The notes beneath the pieces were generated by a model. The model saw only the letters and a program-made list of their open reading frames with translations, made no database searches and had not been told where the DNA came from. 64,000 nt of DNA from Gordonia araii NBRC 100433 (GTDB taxonomy: Bacteria > Actinomycetota > Actinomycetes > Mycobacteriales > Mycobacteriaceae), in assembly GCF_000241265.1 (NCBI RefSeq), contig NZ_BAEE01000064.1, positions 150,839 through 214,838 of the forward strand. Direction: 5' to 3'. Made by a program: the position numbers and the translations under genes. Positions 1-8,478 of this stretch are shown here, piece after piece; position 1 is the stretch's first letter; each line of letters starts with the position of its first letter.

Positions 1-1
1 G

Positions 2-1378
2 GTCATGCTGGGCGCCGGCCTGTTGGCCCGCAACGCGGTCGAGAAGGGCCTGTCCACCAAGCCGTGGGTCAAGACCAACATGGCACCCGGGTCACAGGTC
101 GTCTCGGACTACTACGAGAAGGCCGGCCTGTGGCCCTACCTGGAGAAGCTCGGCTTCTACCTGGGCGGCTACGGCTGCACCACCTGTATCGGCAACACCG
201 GACCGCTGCCCGACGCCATCAGCAAGGCGGTCAACGACAACGACCTGACCGTGACCGCCGTGCTCTCGGGCAACCGTAACTTCGAGGGCCGCATCTCCCC
301 CGACGTGAAGATGAACTACCTGGCCAGCCCGCCGCTCGTGATCGCGTACGCGCTGGCCGGCACGATGGACTTCGACTTCGAGAACGATCCGCTGGGCCAG
401 GACACCGACGGCAACGACGTCTTCCTGAAGGACATCTGGCCGTCGCCCCAGGAGATCGACGACACCATCAAGTCGGCGATCAACGAGAAGATGTTCCGCG
501 ACTCGTACGCCACCGTGTTCGACGGCGGCGAGCGCTGGAAGAACCTCAGCACCCCGGACGGCGACACCTTCGAGTGGGACGAGAACTCGACCTACGTCCG
601 TAAGGCGCCGTACTTCGACGGCATGCAGCTGGAGCCGTCGCCGGTCTCCGACATCAAGGGCGCCCGCGTCCTGGCCCTCCTGGGCGACTCGGTCACCACC
701 GACCACATCAGCCCGGCCGGCCCGATCAAGCCGGGTACCCCGGCCGCGCAGTACCTCGACTCGCACGGGGTGGCGCGCAAGGACTACAACTCGCTGGGCA
801 GCCGTCGCGGCAACCACGAAGTGATGATCCGCGGTACGTTCGCGAACATCCGCCTGCAGAACCAGCTGCTCGACGGTGTGTCCGGCGGCTACACCCGCGA
901 CTTCACCCAGGAAGGCGGCCCGCAGTCGTTCATCTACGACGCGTCGCAGAACTACCAGAAGGCCGGCATCCCGCTGGTCGTCCTGGGCGGCAAGGAGTAC
1001 GGCTCGGGCAGCTCTCGTGACTGGGCCGCCAAGGGCACCGTCCTGCTGGGCGTCAAGGCCGTGATCACCGAGTCCTTCGAGCGCATCCACCGCTCGAACC
1101 TGATCGGTATGGGCGTGGTGCCGCTGCAGTTCCCGCAGGGCGAGTCGGCGAAATCGCTCGGCCTCACCGGCACCGAGGTCTTCGACATCGAGGGCATCGA
1201 GAAGCTGAACGAGGGCGTCACCCCGAAGACCGTGCACGTCACGGCCACCAAGGAGGACGGCGAGAAGATCGAGTTCGACGCGGTCGTGCGCATCGACACC
1301 CCCGGCGAGGCGGACTACTACCGCAACGGCGGCATCCTCCAGTACGTGCTGCGGAACATGCTGAAGGCTGATGCCTAA
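2..1378 (+). CDS. acn: Aconitate hydratase A, C-terminal half (partial)
   Basis: TCA-cycle enzyme interconverting citrate and isocitrate with a [4Fe-4S] cluster. The frame is open at the left edge, so the upstream half (about 470 residues in a family of roughly 900-940) lies outside the window; the ATG at 5 is internal. Visible motifs are [12 protein letters not shown] near residues 57-68 of the fragment (two of the cluster cysteines), a [10 protein letters not shown] stretch and the swivel-domain active-site motif [15 protein letters not shown]. It ends KADA and its stop overlaps the ATG of the next gene by 8 nt. Gene order acn then a TetR gene is the arrangement of acn-acnR in corynebacteria and of Rv1475c-Rv1474c in M. 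tuberculosis (recalled). Confidence 0.97.
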   Translation, partial: VMLGAGLLARNAVEKGLSTKPWVKTNMAPGSQVVSDYYEKAGLWPYLEKLGFYLGGYGCTTCIGNTGPLPDAISKAVNDNDLTVTAVLSGNRNFEGRISPDVKMNYLASPPLVIAYALAGTMDFDFENDPLGQDTDGNDVFLKDIWPSPQEIDDTIKSAINEKMFRDSYATVFDGGERWKNLSTPDGDTFEWDENSTYVRKAPYFDGMQLEPSPVSDIKGARVLALLGDSVTTDHISPAGPIKPGTPAAQYLDSHGVARKDYNSLGSRRGNHEVMIRGTFANIRLQNQLLDGVSGGYTRDFTQEGGPQSFIYDASQNYQKAGIPLVVLGGKEYGSGSSRDWAAKGTVLLGVKAVITESFERIHRSNLIGMGVVPLQFPQGESAKSLGLTGTEVFDIEGIEKLNEGVTPKTVHVTATKEDGEKIEFDAVVRIDTPGEADYYRNGGILQYVLRNMLKADA

Positions 1379-1943
1379 GGTCTCCGACGATCACCTGGCC
1401 GCGCGTCGTCAAGAGATCCTCGACGGCGCGCGGCGGTGTTTCGCCGACTACGGCTACGACGGGGCGACCGTCAAACGCCTGGAAGAAGCGACCGGCCTAT
1501 CCCGGGGGGCGATCTTCCACCACTTCCGCGACAAGGAAGCTCTGTTCCTCGCGCTCGCCGACGAGGACGCTCACCGCATGGCCGACGTGGCGGCCGAACA
1601 GGGCCTCGTCCAGGTCATGCGTGACATGCTCGCGCGCCCGCAGGACTTCGACTGGCTGGGCACGCGGCTGGAGATCGCGCGCAAGATCCGCACCGACGCG
1701 GCGTTCCGCGACGAATGGCGGGCCCGTTCGGCCGAGCTGGACTCGGCGACGCTGACCCGCCTGCGGAATCAGCGCACCGCGGGGCGGCTGCGCGACGACC
1801 TGCCGACCGAGGTGCTGGTCACCTATCTCGACCTGGTGATGGACGGTCTCATCAATCGGCTCGCTACCGGCGAGTCGACGGCGAACCTAGAGGCCGTCCT
1901 CGACCTGGTCGAGGCGTCGGTCCGCGCGGGGGCGCGAGCCTGA
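1371..1943 (+). CDS. acnR: TetR-family repressor of aconitase, AcnR
   Basis: 190-residue TetR/AcrR protein with an N-terminal helix-turn-helix (residues about 10-56; [22 protein letters not shown] region then [13 protein letters not shown]). In Corynebacterium the gene directly after acn encodes AcnR, which represses acn. Length (AcnR is about 188 aa) and position match. The ATG lies inside the last codons of acn (8-nt overlap), so expression is probably translationally coupled. The effector is not visible in the sequence; for the family, binding of citrate and metal has been reported. Assignment rests on synteny plus fold. Confidence 0.88.
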   Translation: MPKVSDDHLAARRQEILDGARRCFADYGYDGATVKRLEEATGLSRGAIFHHFRDKEALFLALADEDAHRMADVAAEQGLVQVMRDMLARPQDFDWLGTRLEIARKIRTDAAFRDEWRARSAELDSATLTRLRNQRTAGRLRDDLPTEVLVTYLDLVMDGLINRLATGESTANLEAVLDLVEASVRAGARA

Positions 1944-2042
1944 CGCCGACCGTGCCCACAATCCCGCCGACCGTGCCCACAATCCCGCCGACCGTGCCCA
2001 CATTCTCGCCGACCGTGCCCAGAATCTTGCCGACCGTGCCCG
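1944..2042 (+). repeat. 21-bp tandem repeat, 5 copies
   Basis: Five head-to-tail copies begin at 1944, 1965, 1986, 2007 and 2028; the unit is approximately CGCCGACCGTGCCCACAATCC (given with small variations). The array starts directly after the acnR stop and ends about 20 nt before the next gene. The core GTGCCCAC is shared with arrays at 3608, 22247 and 41590, so it probably belongs to the same interspersed family. Confidence 0.85.
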
Positions 2043-2051
2043 GCGCAGCGA

Positions 2052-2064
2052 TACGCTCGGCGCA
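2052..2064 (+). promoter_or_regulatory. -10 box for leaderless acyl-CoA synthetase transcript
   Basis: TACGCT at 2052-2057 fits the actinobacterial TANNNT -10 and is followed by six bases and then the ATG at 2064. No Shine-Dalgarno sequence is present, so a leaderless mRNA starting at the A of the ATG is likely. Confidence 0.5.
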
Positions 2065-3608
2065 TGTTCCCCGGAACCCACGCAGTCCAAACGCCGGATA
2101 AGCCGGCGATCATCGCACCGGCGTCGGGACGCCAGGTCACCTATCGAGAACTCGACGAGAACTCGACGCGGATCGCCCACTATCTTCACGATGAACTGGG
2201 TCTTCGCCCCGGCGACGTCGTTGCGATGGTCACCGACAACGACCTGCGCGCCTTCGACGTCTACTGGGCGGCGATCCGCAGCGGTCTCTACATCACCGCG
2301 ATCAACCATCACCTGACCGCGGCGGAGACCAACTTCATCCTCACCGACTGCGGCGCCAAAGCACTCTTCGCCTCGGCCAACGTTGCGGGCGCCGTCGCCG
2401 ACTCCGACGAGATCGACGCGCTCGCCGCGCCCGGTCGCCGGGTCGCGTGGGCCGGTCCCCTTCCCGGGTTCGCCGACTACAACGAGGTGCTGGCCGCGTC
2501 ATCTCCCGATCCGCTTACCGACCAGCCCCGCGGCACGGACATGCTGTACTCGTCGGGCACCACCGGACGGCCCAAGGGGATCAAGCCACCGCTTCCCACC
2601 GGGCAGGTCGACGAGGTGCCCGACCTGGTCTCGGCGGTCTTCGGTCCCGTGTACGGCTTCGATGCCGATACCGTCTACCTCTCCCCCGCACCCGTCTATC
2701 ACGCCGCTCCGCTGCGCTACTGCGGCATGGTCAACTCCCTGGGCGGGACGACTGTCCTCATGGATCGCTTCGATGCCGAGACCGCACTGCGTTACATCCA
2801 GGAATACCGGATCACACACAGCCAGTGGGTCCCGACGATGTTCGTCCGCATGCTCAAACTTCCGCCCGAAGCGCGCGCACGCTACGACGTATCCAGCATG
2901 AAAGCCGCGATCCACGCGGCCGCCCCCTGCCCGGCGGAGGTCAAGCGGGCGATGATCGACTGGTGGGGGCCGGTCGTCAACGAGTACTACGCGGCGACCG
3001 AGGCAGCGGGAGTCTGCCTCATCGGCGCTCAGGACGCCCTGACCCATCCCGGTTCGGTCGGCAAAGCGGCGCTGGGCGTCGTCCACATCTGCGACGACGA
3101 CGGGAACGAGCTTCCCGCCGGGGAGGTCGGCACGATCTATTTCGAACGCGATGAAGTGCCGTTCACGTATCACAACGACCCGGACAAGACCCGCAAGAGC
3201 CAGCACCCGCATCACGAGACGTGGGCGACGACCGGCGATCTCGGCTACGTCGACGAAGAGGGCTTCGTCTACCTCACCGACCGCTCGGCGTTCATGATCA
3301 TCTCCGGCGGAGTCAACATCTACCCGCAGGAGTCGGAGAACGTGCTGATCAGTCATCCCGCCGTGTACGACGTCGCCGTGATCGGCGTCCCCGACGACGA
3401 GATGGGCGAGCAGGTAAAGGCCTGCGTACAGCTCTCGGAAGGGTATGTGCCCTCCGAGGAACTGGCCGCCGAGCTGATCGACTACGCCAAGGCCTCCCTC
3501 GCGGCCTACAAGGCGCCCAGGTCGGTGGACTTCCTCGACGATCTGCCGCGCACGCCCACCGGAAAGATGGTCAAAGGCGAGCTGCGCAAGCGATACCTAC
3601 GGAGCTAG
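2064..3608 (+). CDS. Fatty acyl-CoA synthetase / AMP-dependent ligase (FadD type)
   Basis: 514-residue adenylate-forming enzyme that should activate a carboxylic acid with ATP and ligate it to CoA. Motifs in order: nucleotide loop YSSGTTGRPKG at 162-172, a YYAATEAAG A5-like motif near 310, the hinge TGDLGYVDEEGFVYLTDR near 392-410 followed by SGGVNIYP, and the C-terminal catalytic lysine in PRTPTGKMVKGELR. Resembles mycobacterial FadD4-like synthetases, but substrate cannot be read from sequence. Start chosen by the leaderless -10 box. Stands alone between acnR and a convergent ABC-F gene. Confidence 0.9.
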   Translation: MFPGTHAVQTPDKPAIIAPASGRQVTYRELDENSTRIAHYLHDELGLRPGDVVAMVTDNDLRAFDVYWAAIRSGLYITAINHHLTAAETNFILTDCGAKALFASANVAGAVADSDEIDALAAPGRRVAWAGPLPGFADYNEVLAASSPDPLTDQPRGTDMLYSSGTTGRPKGIKPPLPTGQVDEVPDLVSAVFGPVYGFDADTVYLSPAPVYHAAPLRYCGMVNSLGGTTVLMDRFDAETALRYIQEYRITHSQWVPTMFVRMLKLPPEARARYDVSSMKAAIHAAAPCPAEVKRAMIDWWGPVVNEYYAATEAAGVCLIGAQDALTHPGSVGKAALGVVHICDDDGNELPAGEVGTIYFERDEVPFTYHNDPDKTRKSQHPHHETWATTGDLGYVDEEGFVYLTDRSAFMIISGGVNIYPQESENVLISHPAVYDVAVIGVPDDEMGEQVKACVQLSEGYVPSEELAAELIDYAKASLAAYKAPRSVDFLDDLPRTPTGKMVKGELRKRYLRS

Positions 3609-3666
3609 GTGCCCACTCGACGCAGGTGAAGTGCCCACTCGACGCGGGTGAGGTGCCCACTCGGCG
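3608..3666 (+). repeat. GTGCCCAC direct repeats, 3 copies
   Basis: Three imperfect copies of a roughly 23-bp unit (GGTGCCCACTCGACGCAGGTGA-like) fill the gap between the convergent acyl-CoA synthetase and ABC-F genes, starting at the stop codon of the first and ending within a few bases of the stop codon of the second. Same core as the arrays at 1944, 22247 and 41590. Confidence 0.8.
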
Positions 3667-3669
3667 GAA

Positions 3670-5298
3670 TCAGGCTAGTTCGATCAGTTCCTGGTACTCG
3701 TCGGACCAGTGGTCCTCGGTGCCGTCGGGCAGCATGATCACGCGCTGGGGATCGAGCGCGGCGGCCGCGCCCGGGTCGTGGGTGACGAGGACGACCGCGC
3801 CGTGATAGCTGCGCAGGGCGTCGAGGACCTGCTCGCGCGAGACGGGATCGAGGTTGTTGGTCGGCTCGTCGAGCAGCAATACGTTGGCCGCCGACGAGAC
3901 GAGTCCGGCGAGACTCAATCGCGTCTTCTCACCGCCGGACAGGGTGCCGGCCAGCTGTTCGAGCTGCGGTCCGCTGAACATGAACGCGCCGAGCAGTCCG
4001 CGCAGATCCTGCTCCCCCGCATCGGGCGCGGCATGCCGGATGTTCTCCCACACCGTCGCCTCGTCGTCGAGAGTGTCGTGCTCCTGGGCGAAGTAGCCGA
4101 TCTTCAGGCCGTACCCGGGCTCCAACATGCCGGCATCGGGCTTCTCGGCGCCGGCCAGCAGCTTCAGCAGCGTGGTCTTTCCGGCACCGTTGAGGCCGAG
4201 CACGACGACCCGGCTGCCCTTGTCGATGGCGAGGTCGACGCCGGTGAAGATCTCCAGCGAGCCGTAGGTCTTCGTCAGCCCGGACGCCATCAGCGGCGTC
4301 TTCCCGCAGGGCGCGGGCTCGGGGAACCTGATGGTCGCGGTGCGGTCGGCCACGCGCTCTTCATCGAGTTCGCTGAGCATGCGGTCAGCGCGTTTGAGCA
4401 TGTTCTGCGCCGCCGTCGCCTTCGTCGCCTTGGCACCGAGTTTGGCAGCCTGGGTGCGCAGTGCCGCCGCCTTCTTCTCGGCGTTCGCACGCTCACGGCG
4501 CCGGCGCGCCTCATCGGTCGCGCGCGCATCGAGATACTTGTGCCAGCCCATGTTGTAGACGTCGGCCTCGCCCCGCACGGCATCGAGGAACCACACCTTG
4601 TTGACGACGTCGGCCAGCAGCTCGACATCGTGGCTGATCACGATCAGCCCTCCGTCATGGTTCTGCAGGAAGGAGCGCAACCACGTGATCGAGTCGGCGT
4701 CGAGGTGGTTCGTCGGCTCATCGAGCAGCAGCGTCGTCGTCGACTTGCCGCCCTCGTCGGAGGCCGCGAACAGGATCCGGGCCAGCTCGATACGACGGCG
4801 CTGACCACCGGAAAGCGTCGAAAGCTGCTGGGACAACACACGATCCGGCAAGCCGAGGTTGTGACATATCCGCGCGGCATCGGACTCGGCAACGTATCCG
4901 CCGAGCGCGGCGAACCGCTCCTCCAGCTGGCCGTAGCGCCGCACGGCCTTGTCGCGCGCCGCGTCGTCGACCAACTCGGCCATCAGCAGCTGCTGCTTCT
5001 CCATATCGCGCACCAGGGTGTCCAAACCGCGGGCGGAGAGGACCCGGTCCTTGGCAAGCACGGTCAGATCGCCTTCTTTGGGATCCTGCGGCAGGTAGCC
5101 GAGGTCGCCGTTGCGGACGACCGAGCCGGCGTACGGCTCGGTCTCGCCCGCCAGGATTCGCAGGGTGGTCGTCTTGCCCGCGCCGTTGCGCCCGACGAGT
5201 CCGATGCGATCACCGGGGCCGATGCGCAACGCAGCGCCGGGCGCCGACAACAGAGTCCGGGCGCCCGCGCGGACCTCGAGGTCGGTGGCGGTAATCAT
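3670..5298 (-). CDS. ABC-F family ATP-binding protein, Rv1473-like
   Basis: 542-residue soluble protein with two ABC ATPase domains and no membrane segment. First Walker A GRNGAGKTT at 36-44, signature LSGGQRRR, Walker B LLLDEPTNHLD; a charged linker rich in Lys/Arg/Ala; second Walker A GLNGAGKTT, signature LSGGEKTR, Walker B LLLDEPTNNLD. ABC-F proteins act on the ribosome rather than as transporters. Its length and N-terminal sequence match M. tuberculosis Rv1473, and acn, acnR and thioredoxin lie nearby as in that genome (recalled). A TAGACT -10-like box at 5308-5313 precedes the ATG. Antibiotic resistance versus housekeeping role cannot be decided here. Confidence 0.93.
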   Translation of the reverse strand: MITATDLEVRAGARTLLSAPGAALRIGPGDRIGLVGRNGAGKTTTLRILAGETEPYAGSVVRNGDLGYLPQDPKEGDLTVLAKDRVLSARGLDTLVRDMEKQQLLMAELVDDAARDKAVRRYGQLEERFAALGGYVAESDAARICHNLGLPDRVLSQQLSTLSGGQRRRIELARILFAASDEGGKSTTTLLLDEPTNHLDADSITWLRSFLQNHDGGLIVISHDVELLADVVNKVWFLDAVRGEADVYNMGWHKYLDARATDEARRRRERANAEKKAAALRTQAAKLGAKATKATAAQNMLKRADRMLSELDEERVADRTATIRFPEPAPCGKTPLMASGLTKTYGSLEIFTGVDLAIDKGSRVVVLGLNGAGKTTLLKLLAGAEKPDAGMLEPGYGLKIGYFAQEHDTLDDEATVWENIRHAAPDAGEQDLRGLLGAFMFSGPQLEQLAGTLSGGEKTRLSLAGLVSSAANVLLLDEPTNNLDPVSREQVLDALRSYHGAVVLVTHDPGAAAALDPQRVIMLPDGTEDHWSDEYQELIELA

Positions 5299-5359
5299 GA
5301 CGGATCGAGTCTACGGGCCGGGACGGGCGGGTTCGAAATCCTTTCCGGGGTCCTACGGC

Positions 5360-5373
5360 TAGCGTGAGTCGCA
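5360..5373 (+). promoter_or_regulatory. -10 box for leaderless crtL-like transcript
   Basis: TAGCGT at 5360-5365 lies seven bases before the ATG at 5373, with no Shine-Dalgarno sequence. This favours ATG 5373 over the in-frame GTG at 5364. Confidence 0.45.
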
Positions 5374-6548
5374 TGGCGAGCCCCGATTCCGACGTCCGGA
5401 CCGACCTGCTGGTCGTAGGCGCCGGTCCGGCCGGTGCGGCGCTCGCACACCGCGCCGCCGTTGCCGGGCTCGCTGTGACCCTGGTCGACCGCACGCCCCA
5501 ACAGCGCTGGTCACAGACGTTCGGCGCCTTCGTCGACGAGCTTCCCGCGTGGCTGAGCATGGACTGCCTGGCGACGCGCAGCGACGAGGTCGCCGTCTAC
5601 ACGCCGCGCCGCCGCGTCCTCGACCGCGCATATGCGGTCCTCGACAACTCCGCCCTCCGGCGCGCGCTGTCGCTCGACGCGGTGACCATCGTCACCGCCG
5701 AGGTCCTGCGCGTCGGGCGGTCCGGTGCCGTCCTCGCCGACGGTTCGACGCTGCAAGCACCGGTGGTGATCGATGCGAGCAGTCGTCGCGGGCATCCCGG
5801 GGCACCCCGACAGCGCGCCTACGGCGTCGTGGGTTCGGTCGACGACGCGGAGACCGTGCTCATGGACTGGCGGTCGCCGCTGGGCTCCGGCGCGTCCGGC
5901 GCCGGGCCGCTCACCTTCGGCTACCGGGTGCCGGTCGACGGCGAACGCCTCCTCGTCGAGGAGACCTTCCTCGCCGGCGACCCGCCGCCGGTCAACGACC
6001 TCGCCGGGCGATGGGAGTTGCGCGGGACCCCGGCCGGGTGGTCGCGCGACGACGCGGCCGACGTCGAGATCGTCGACTTCCCGCTCACCGGCCCCACCCT
6101 CGACCCGTGGGCGGACGACGGCCCCCTGCGGTTCGGCGCCGCCGGCGGCCTCATGCACCCCGCGACCGGGTACAGCGTCGCCACGTCGCTGCGATGCGCC
6201 GACATCGTCGTCGACGCGATCACGAGCGGCGCGGACCCGCGCGCCGCGCTCTGGCCGTCGCCGGCGCGGCGGGTCTATCGGTTACGCGAGCTCGGCCTCG
6301 GCGTGCTGCTGCGTCTCGGACCGACGGCCACCGTCGAGTTCTTCGACGCCTTCTTCGGCCTCGATCCCGACCTCCAGTACGCCTACCTCAGTTCGCGCGA
6401 CGACCTTCCCGGCGTTTCGGCGGCCATGCGCGGCACGTTCTCCGCCCTGGGCTGGCCCGGCCGTCGACGACTCGCGTCGACGTCACTGGCGGCGGCGATG
6501 GAACAGATCCGCGACTCCCGACGTTGGACTCGGCATGGCAACCACTGA
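5373..6548 (+). CDS. crtL: Lycopene cyclase family FAD-dependent protein
   Basis: 391-residue flavoprotein resembling the CrtL-type lycopene beta-cyclases of Rhodococcus and relatives, which close the beta-ionone rings of carotenoids. It starts with a dinucleotide fold (LLVVGAGPAGAALA, GAGPAG at 16-21). Family landmarks follow: VIDASSRRG, an AYGVVG stretch, MDWR at 164-167, the RLLVEETFL motif with EET at 196-198, and HPATGYSVATSLR at 262-274. No crtE, crtB or crtI gene is nearby, so the pathway would have to be encoded elsewhere. Its 3' end overlaps the thioredoxin gene by 14 nt. Other FAD cyclases or hydroxylases of the same fold are the alternative. Confidence 0.75.
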   Translation: MASPDSDVRTDLLVVGAGPAGAALAHRAAVAGLAVTLVDRTPQQRWSQTFGAFVDELPAWLSMDCLATRSDEVAVYTPRRRVLDRAYAVLDNSALRRALSLDAVTIVTAEVLRVGRSGAVLADGSTLQAPVVIDASSRRGHPGAPRQRAYGVVGSVDDAETVLMDWRSPLGSGASGAGPLTFGYRVPVDGERLLVEETFLAGDPPPVNDLAGRWELRGTPAGWSRDDAADVEIVDFPLTGPTLDPWADDGPLRFGAAGGLMHPATGYSVATSLRCADIVVDAITSGADPRAALWPSPARRVYRLRELGLGVLLRLGPTATVEFFDAFFGLDPDLQYAYLSSRDDLPGVSAAMRGTFSALGWPGRRRLASTSLAAAMEQIRDSRRWTRHGNH

Positions 6549-6900
6549 CTTGACCGCCGCGGCCTTCGACCAGACCGTGACCGACAACGAGATCGTGCTC
6601 GTCGACTTCTGGGCCTCCTGGTGCGGTCCGTGCCGGCAGTTCGGCCCGATCTTCGAACGCGCGTCGGAGAACCACTCCGACATCGTGTTCGCGAAGGTCG
6701 ACACCGAAGCAGAGCAACAGCTCGCGGCGGCGGCGAACATCCGGTCCATCCCCACCCTCATGGTGTTCAAGAAGGGCTACATGGTGTTCAACCAGCCCGG
6801 CGCGCTCCCGCCCGAGGCGCTCGACGACCTGATCGCCCAGGTGAAAGCGCTCGACGTGGAGAAGGCCATCGCCGAAAGCGAAGGCGCGACCGAAGCCTGA
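6535..6900 (+). CDS. Thioredoxin, TrxB1-like
   Basis: 121-residue single-domain thioredoxin with the active-site motif WASWCGPC (redox cysteines C30 and C33), the cis-proline segment SIPTLMVF and the phrase VDTEAEQQLAAAANIRSIP typical of the family. It reduces protein disulfides in the cytoplasm; no signal peptide is present. Its sequence closely recalls M. tuberculosis Rv1471 (TrxB1), which is also near Rv1473 and acn. The ATG lies within the end of the preceding gene (14-nt overlap), suggesting cotranscription. Confidence 0.95.
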   Translation: MATTDLTAAAFDQTVTDNEIVLVDFWASWCGPCRQFGPIFERASENHSDIVFAKVDTEAEQQLAAAANIRSIPTLMVFKKGYMVFNQPGALPPEALDDLIAQVKALDVEKAIAESEGATEA

Positions 6901-7006
6901 CCCGCTTCGGCATTCCATCCGCCGAGCGTTCCCCGCTGCGCGAGTACCGGTACACGCGCGGAGTTTCTCCAATCCCACCCCTTGAGGGTGTGATCGTGGT
7001 CTCATT

Positions 7007-7035
7007 GAGATACATGAGTACACATCGTGTATCTC
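7007..7035. promoter_or_regulatory. Inverted-repeat operator upstream of lcp
   Basis: Perfect 8-bp arms GAGATACA (7007-7014) and TGTATCTC (7028-7035) are separated by 13 bp, ending 27 bp before the lcp ATG. The site is AT-rich in a GC-rich context and overlaps the likely -10/start region (a TTGAGG -35-like box is at 6982). It is a good candidate site for the TetR protein encoded downstream. Confidence 0.5.
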
Positions 7036-7062
7036 TGTTTCAGTCCACAGGGAGGTCGGGGA

Positions 7063-8289
7063 ATGTTGGAACGCGAGGTCAGTAGACGTGATGCGTTAAG
7101 AGTCGGCGGCGCCGCCGTGGGCGCCGTCGGCGCACTAGCGGTCGGGAGTACAGCGCGGGCCGAACCGTGGTCCTGGTCGCCGCGGGGATCGGTAGCCGGC
7201 CGGGGTTCGGGAGCGGACCCGCGGACGGTGTGGGATCCGGAGGCCGATCCGGTGATCGCCAACGTGCTGGAACGTCACAACGTCAACCGGATCAACGCCG
7301 AGCTGAGGACCTGGGTCCGCAACGGCCAGGCCGTGCCCAAGAATCTGCCGAACGAGCTGCGCGACTTCATCGAGTACGCGCGGAAGCTCCCCGAGTGGAC
7401 CGACCACCGCAAACTCGCCGCGGGCTTCGAATACAACAAGAAGCACGGGACCCTCATCTCCGTGCTCTACGCCTTCGCCAGCGGGATGATGTCGACGGTC
7501 ATCCCCAACGAGGCACGCGCGGTCTACTACTCAAAGGGCGGTCAATTCTTCAAGGACCGTATCGCCAAGACCGCCAAACTCGGCTACGACATCGGCACCG
7601 TGAACGCCTACGAGCCCGACGGCCAGATGATCTTGACGTGCGTGAAGACCAGGATGATCCACGCCGCCGTGCGCCATCTGCTGCCGCAGTCGCCGCACTG
7701 GCCGAAGAAATACGTCCCGATCAGCCAGGACGACCTGATGATCACCTGGCACAGTCTCCCGACGACGATCATGCAGAACATGACTGCCTGGCGGGTCCCC
7801 ACGCCCCGCCACGAATCCCAGGGATACCTGCACAGCTGGCAGGTCTGCGGGCACCTCCTCGGCATCAGCGACGAGTACCTCCCGTCGTCGTGGAAACAGG
7901 CGAATTCCCAGGCGAAACAGGTTCTCGACCCCGTTCTGGCGCCGACTCGCGAGGGCCGGCAACTGGCTCAAGAACTCCTCGCGCTCGGCGCGCAACTCGA
8001 CCTCACGCTGCTGAGCAAACCGATCCTGGGCGCCTTCACCCGCTTCATCCTCGGTGACAAGATCGCGGACTGGATCAGGGTCCCGCGCGAACCCGTGTGG
8101 AGCCCGCTCCTGGAAGTCAGCTGGGCGCCGTACGTCGCGGTCCGCTCCGGAGTTCTCAACGTCGCACCGCCGATGGACAACGCCTACTGGATGTTCGACG
8201 AGTTCTTGCGGCAGTTCGTGCTCTGGTACATGTCCGAACTCCGCATGCCCATCAGCATCGAACTCCCGCAGCACAACCGGAAGTTCTAG
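7063..8289 (+). CDS. lcp: Latex clearing protein (rubber oxygenase), Tat-exported
   Basis: 408-residue DUF2236 haem dioxygenase of the Lcp family, which cleaves cis-1,4-polyisoprene outside the cell into oligo-isoprenoids. Tat signal: SRRDALR at 7-13, Ala-rich stretch and STARA cleavage site near residue 33. By alignment from memory to LcpK30, the key residues are kept: proximal haem ligand H200 (K30 H198) in TRMIHAAVRH, R204, the R166/K169/T170 triad (K30 R164/K167/T168) in DRIAKTAKLGYD, and the catalytic glutamate E150 in PNEARAVYYSKGG. Start ATG 7063 follows GGGAGG; an upstream in-frame GTG at 7027 would spoil the signal peptide. No oxiAB-type dehydrogenase genes follow. A micro-ORF and a TetR gene lie just downstream. 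Confidence 0.92.
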   Translation: MLEREVSRRDALRVGGAAVGAVGALAVGSTARAEPWSWSPRGSVAGRGSGADPRTVWDPEADPVIANVLERHNVNRINAELRTWVRNGQAVPKNLPNELRDFIEYARKLPEWTDHRKLAAGFEYNKKHGTLISVLYAFASGMMSTVIPNEARAVYYSKGGQFFKDRIAKTAKLGYDIGTVNAYEPDGQMILTCVKTRMIHAAVRHLLPQSPHWPKKYVPISQDDLMITWHSLPTTIMQNMTAWRVPTPRHESQGYLHSWQVCGHLLGISDEYLPSSWKQANSQAKQVLDPVLAPTREGRQLAQELLALGAQLDLTLLSKPILGAFTRFILGDKIADWIRVPREPVWSPLLEVSWAPYVAVRSGVLNVAPPMDNAYWMFDEFLRQFVLWYMSELRMPISIELPQHNRKF

Positions 8290-8311
8290 CGCCCCGCCGA
8301 AGGAGACCGAC

Positions 8312-8392
8312 GTGACCATCTTCCACTTCCTCCAGAACCTGCTCTATTGGCTCGACATGGGCTCCAGCGGGTACGGCGGATACGGCAGTTAG
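8312..8392 (+). CDS. 26-residue micro-protein downstream of lcp
   Basis: Short ORF MTIFHFLQNLLYWLDMGSS then GYGGYGS, starting GTG 8312 behind a strong AAGGAG (8299-8304, seven bases before the start) and lying 22 nt after the lcp stop. The first 15 residues form a hydrophobic, aromatic helix-like segment and the tail is Gly/Tyr-rich. The clear ribosome binding site and composition argue for a real gene. No function is known to me; a small membrane or secreted accessory peptide is only a guess. Confidence 0.55.
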   Translation: MTIFHFLQNLLYWLDMGSSGYGGYGS

Positions 8393-8443
8393 CGCCGCCA
8401 TCACACCGGCGTTCTGACACCAGAGCCGACGACACGACCGTGT

Positions 8444-8473
8444 TAAACTTCCGGGCCGGATCAGGTCAGGAGG
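8444..8473 (+). promoter_or_regulatory. Promoter -10 and RBS of the lcp-linked tetR
   Basis: TAAACT (8444-8449) fits a -10 box; AGGAGG (8468-8473) is five bases before the ATG at 8479. The regulator can therefore be transcribed independently of lcp. Confidence 0.4.
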
Positions 8474-8478
8474 GTGTG

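Noticed and set aside
92..1237. 381-codon open frame on the minus strand opposite aconitase
   Set aside because: A shadow of the GC-rich coding strand; its translation is low-complexity Arg/Val/Asp-rich and no family fits.
3709..5367. 552-codon plus-strand frame opposite the ABC-F gene
   Set aside because: Shadow frame; the minus strand encodes a complete ABC-F protein with all motifs.
7014..7085. 23-codon ORF overlapping the lcp start
   Set aside because: No SD or well-placed -10, and it covers the operator and RBS of lcp; likely chance.
7063..8289. Claim that the organism degrades rubber
   Set aside because: Lcp residues are intact but oxiAB and uptake genes are not next to it, and Lcp homologues occur in non-degraders; only the enzyme family is called.
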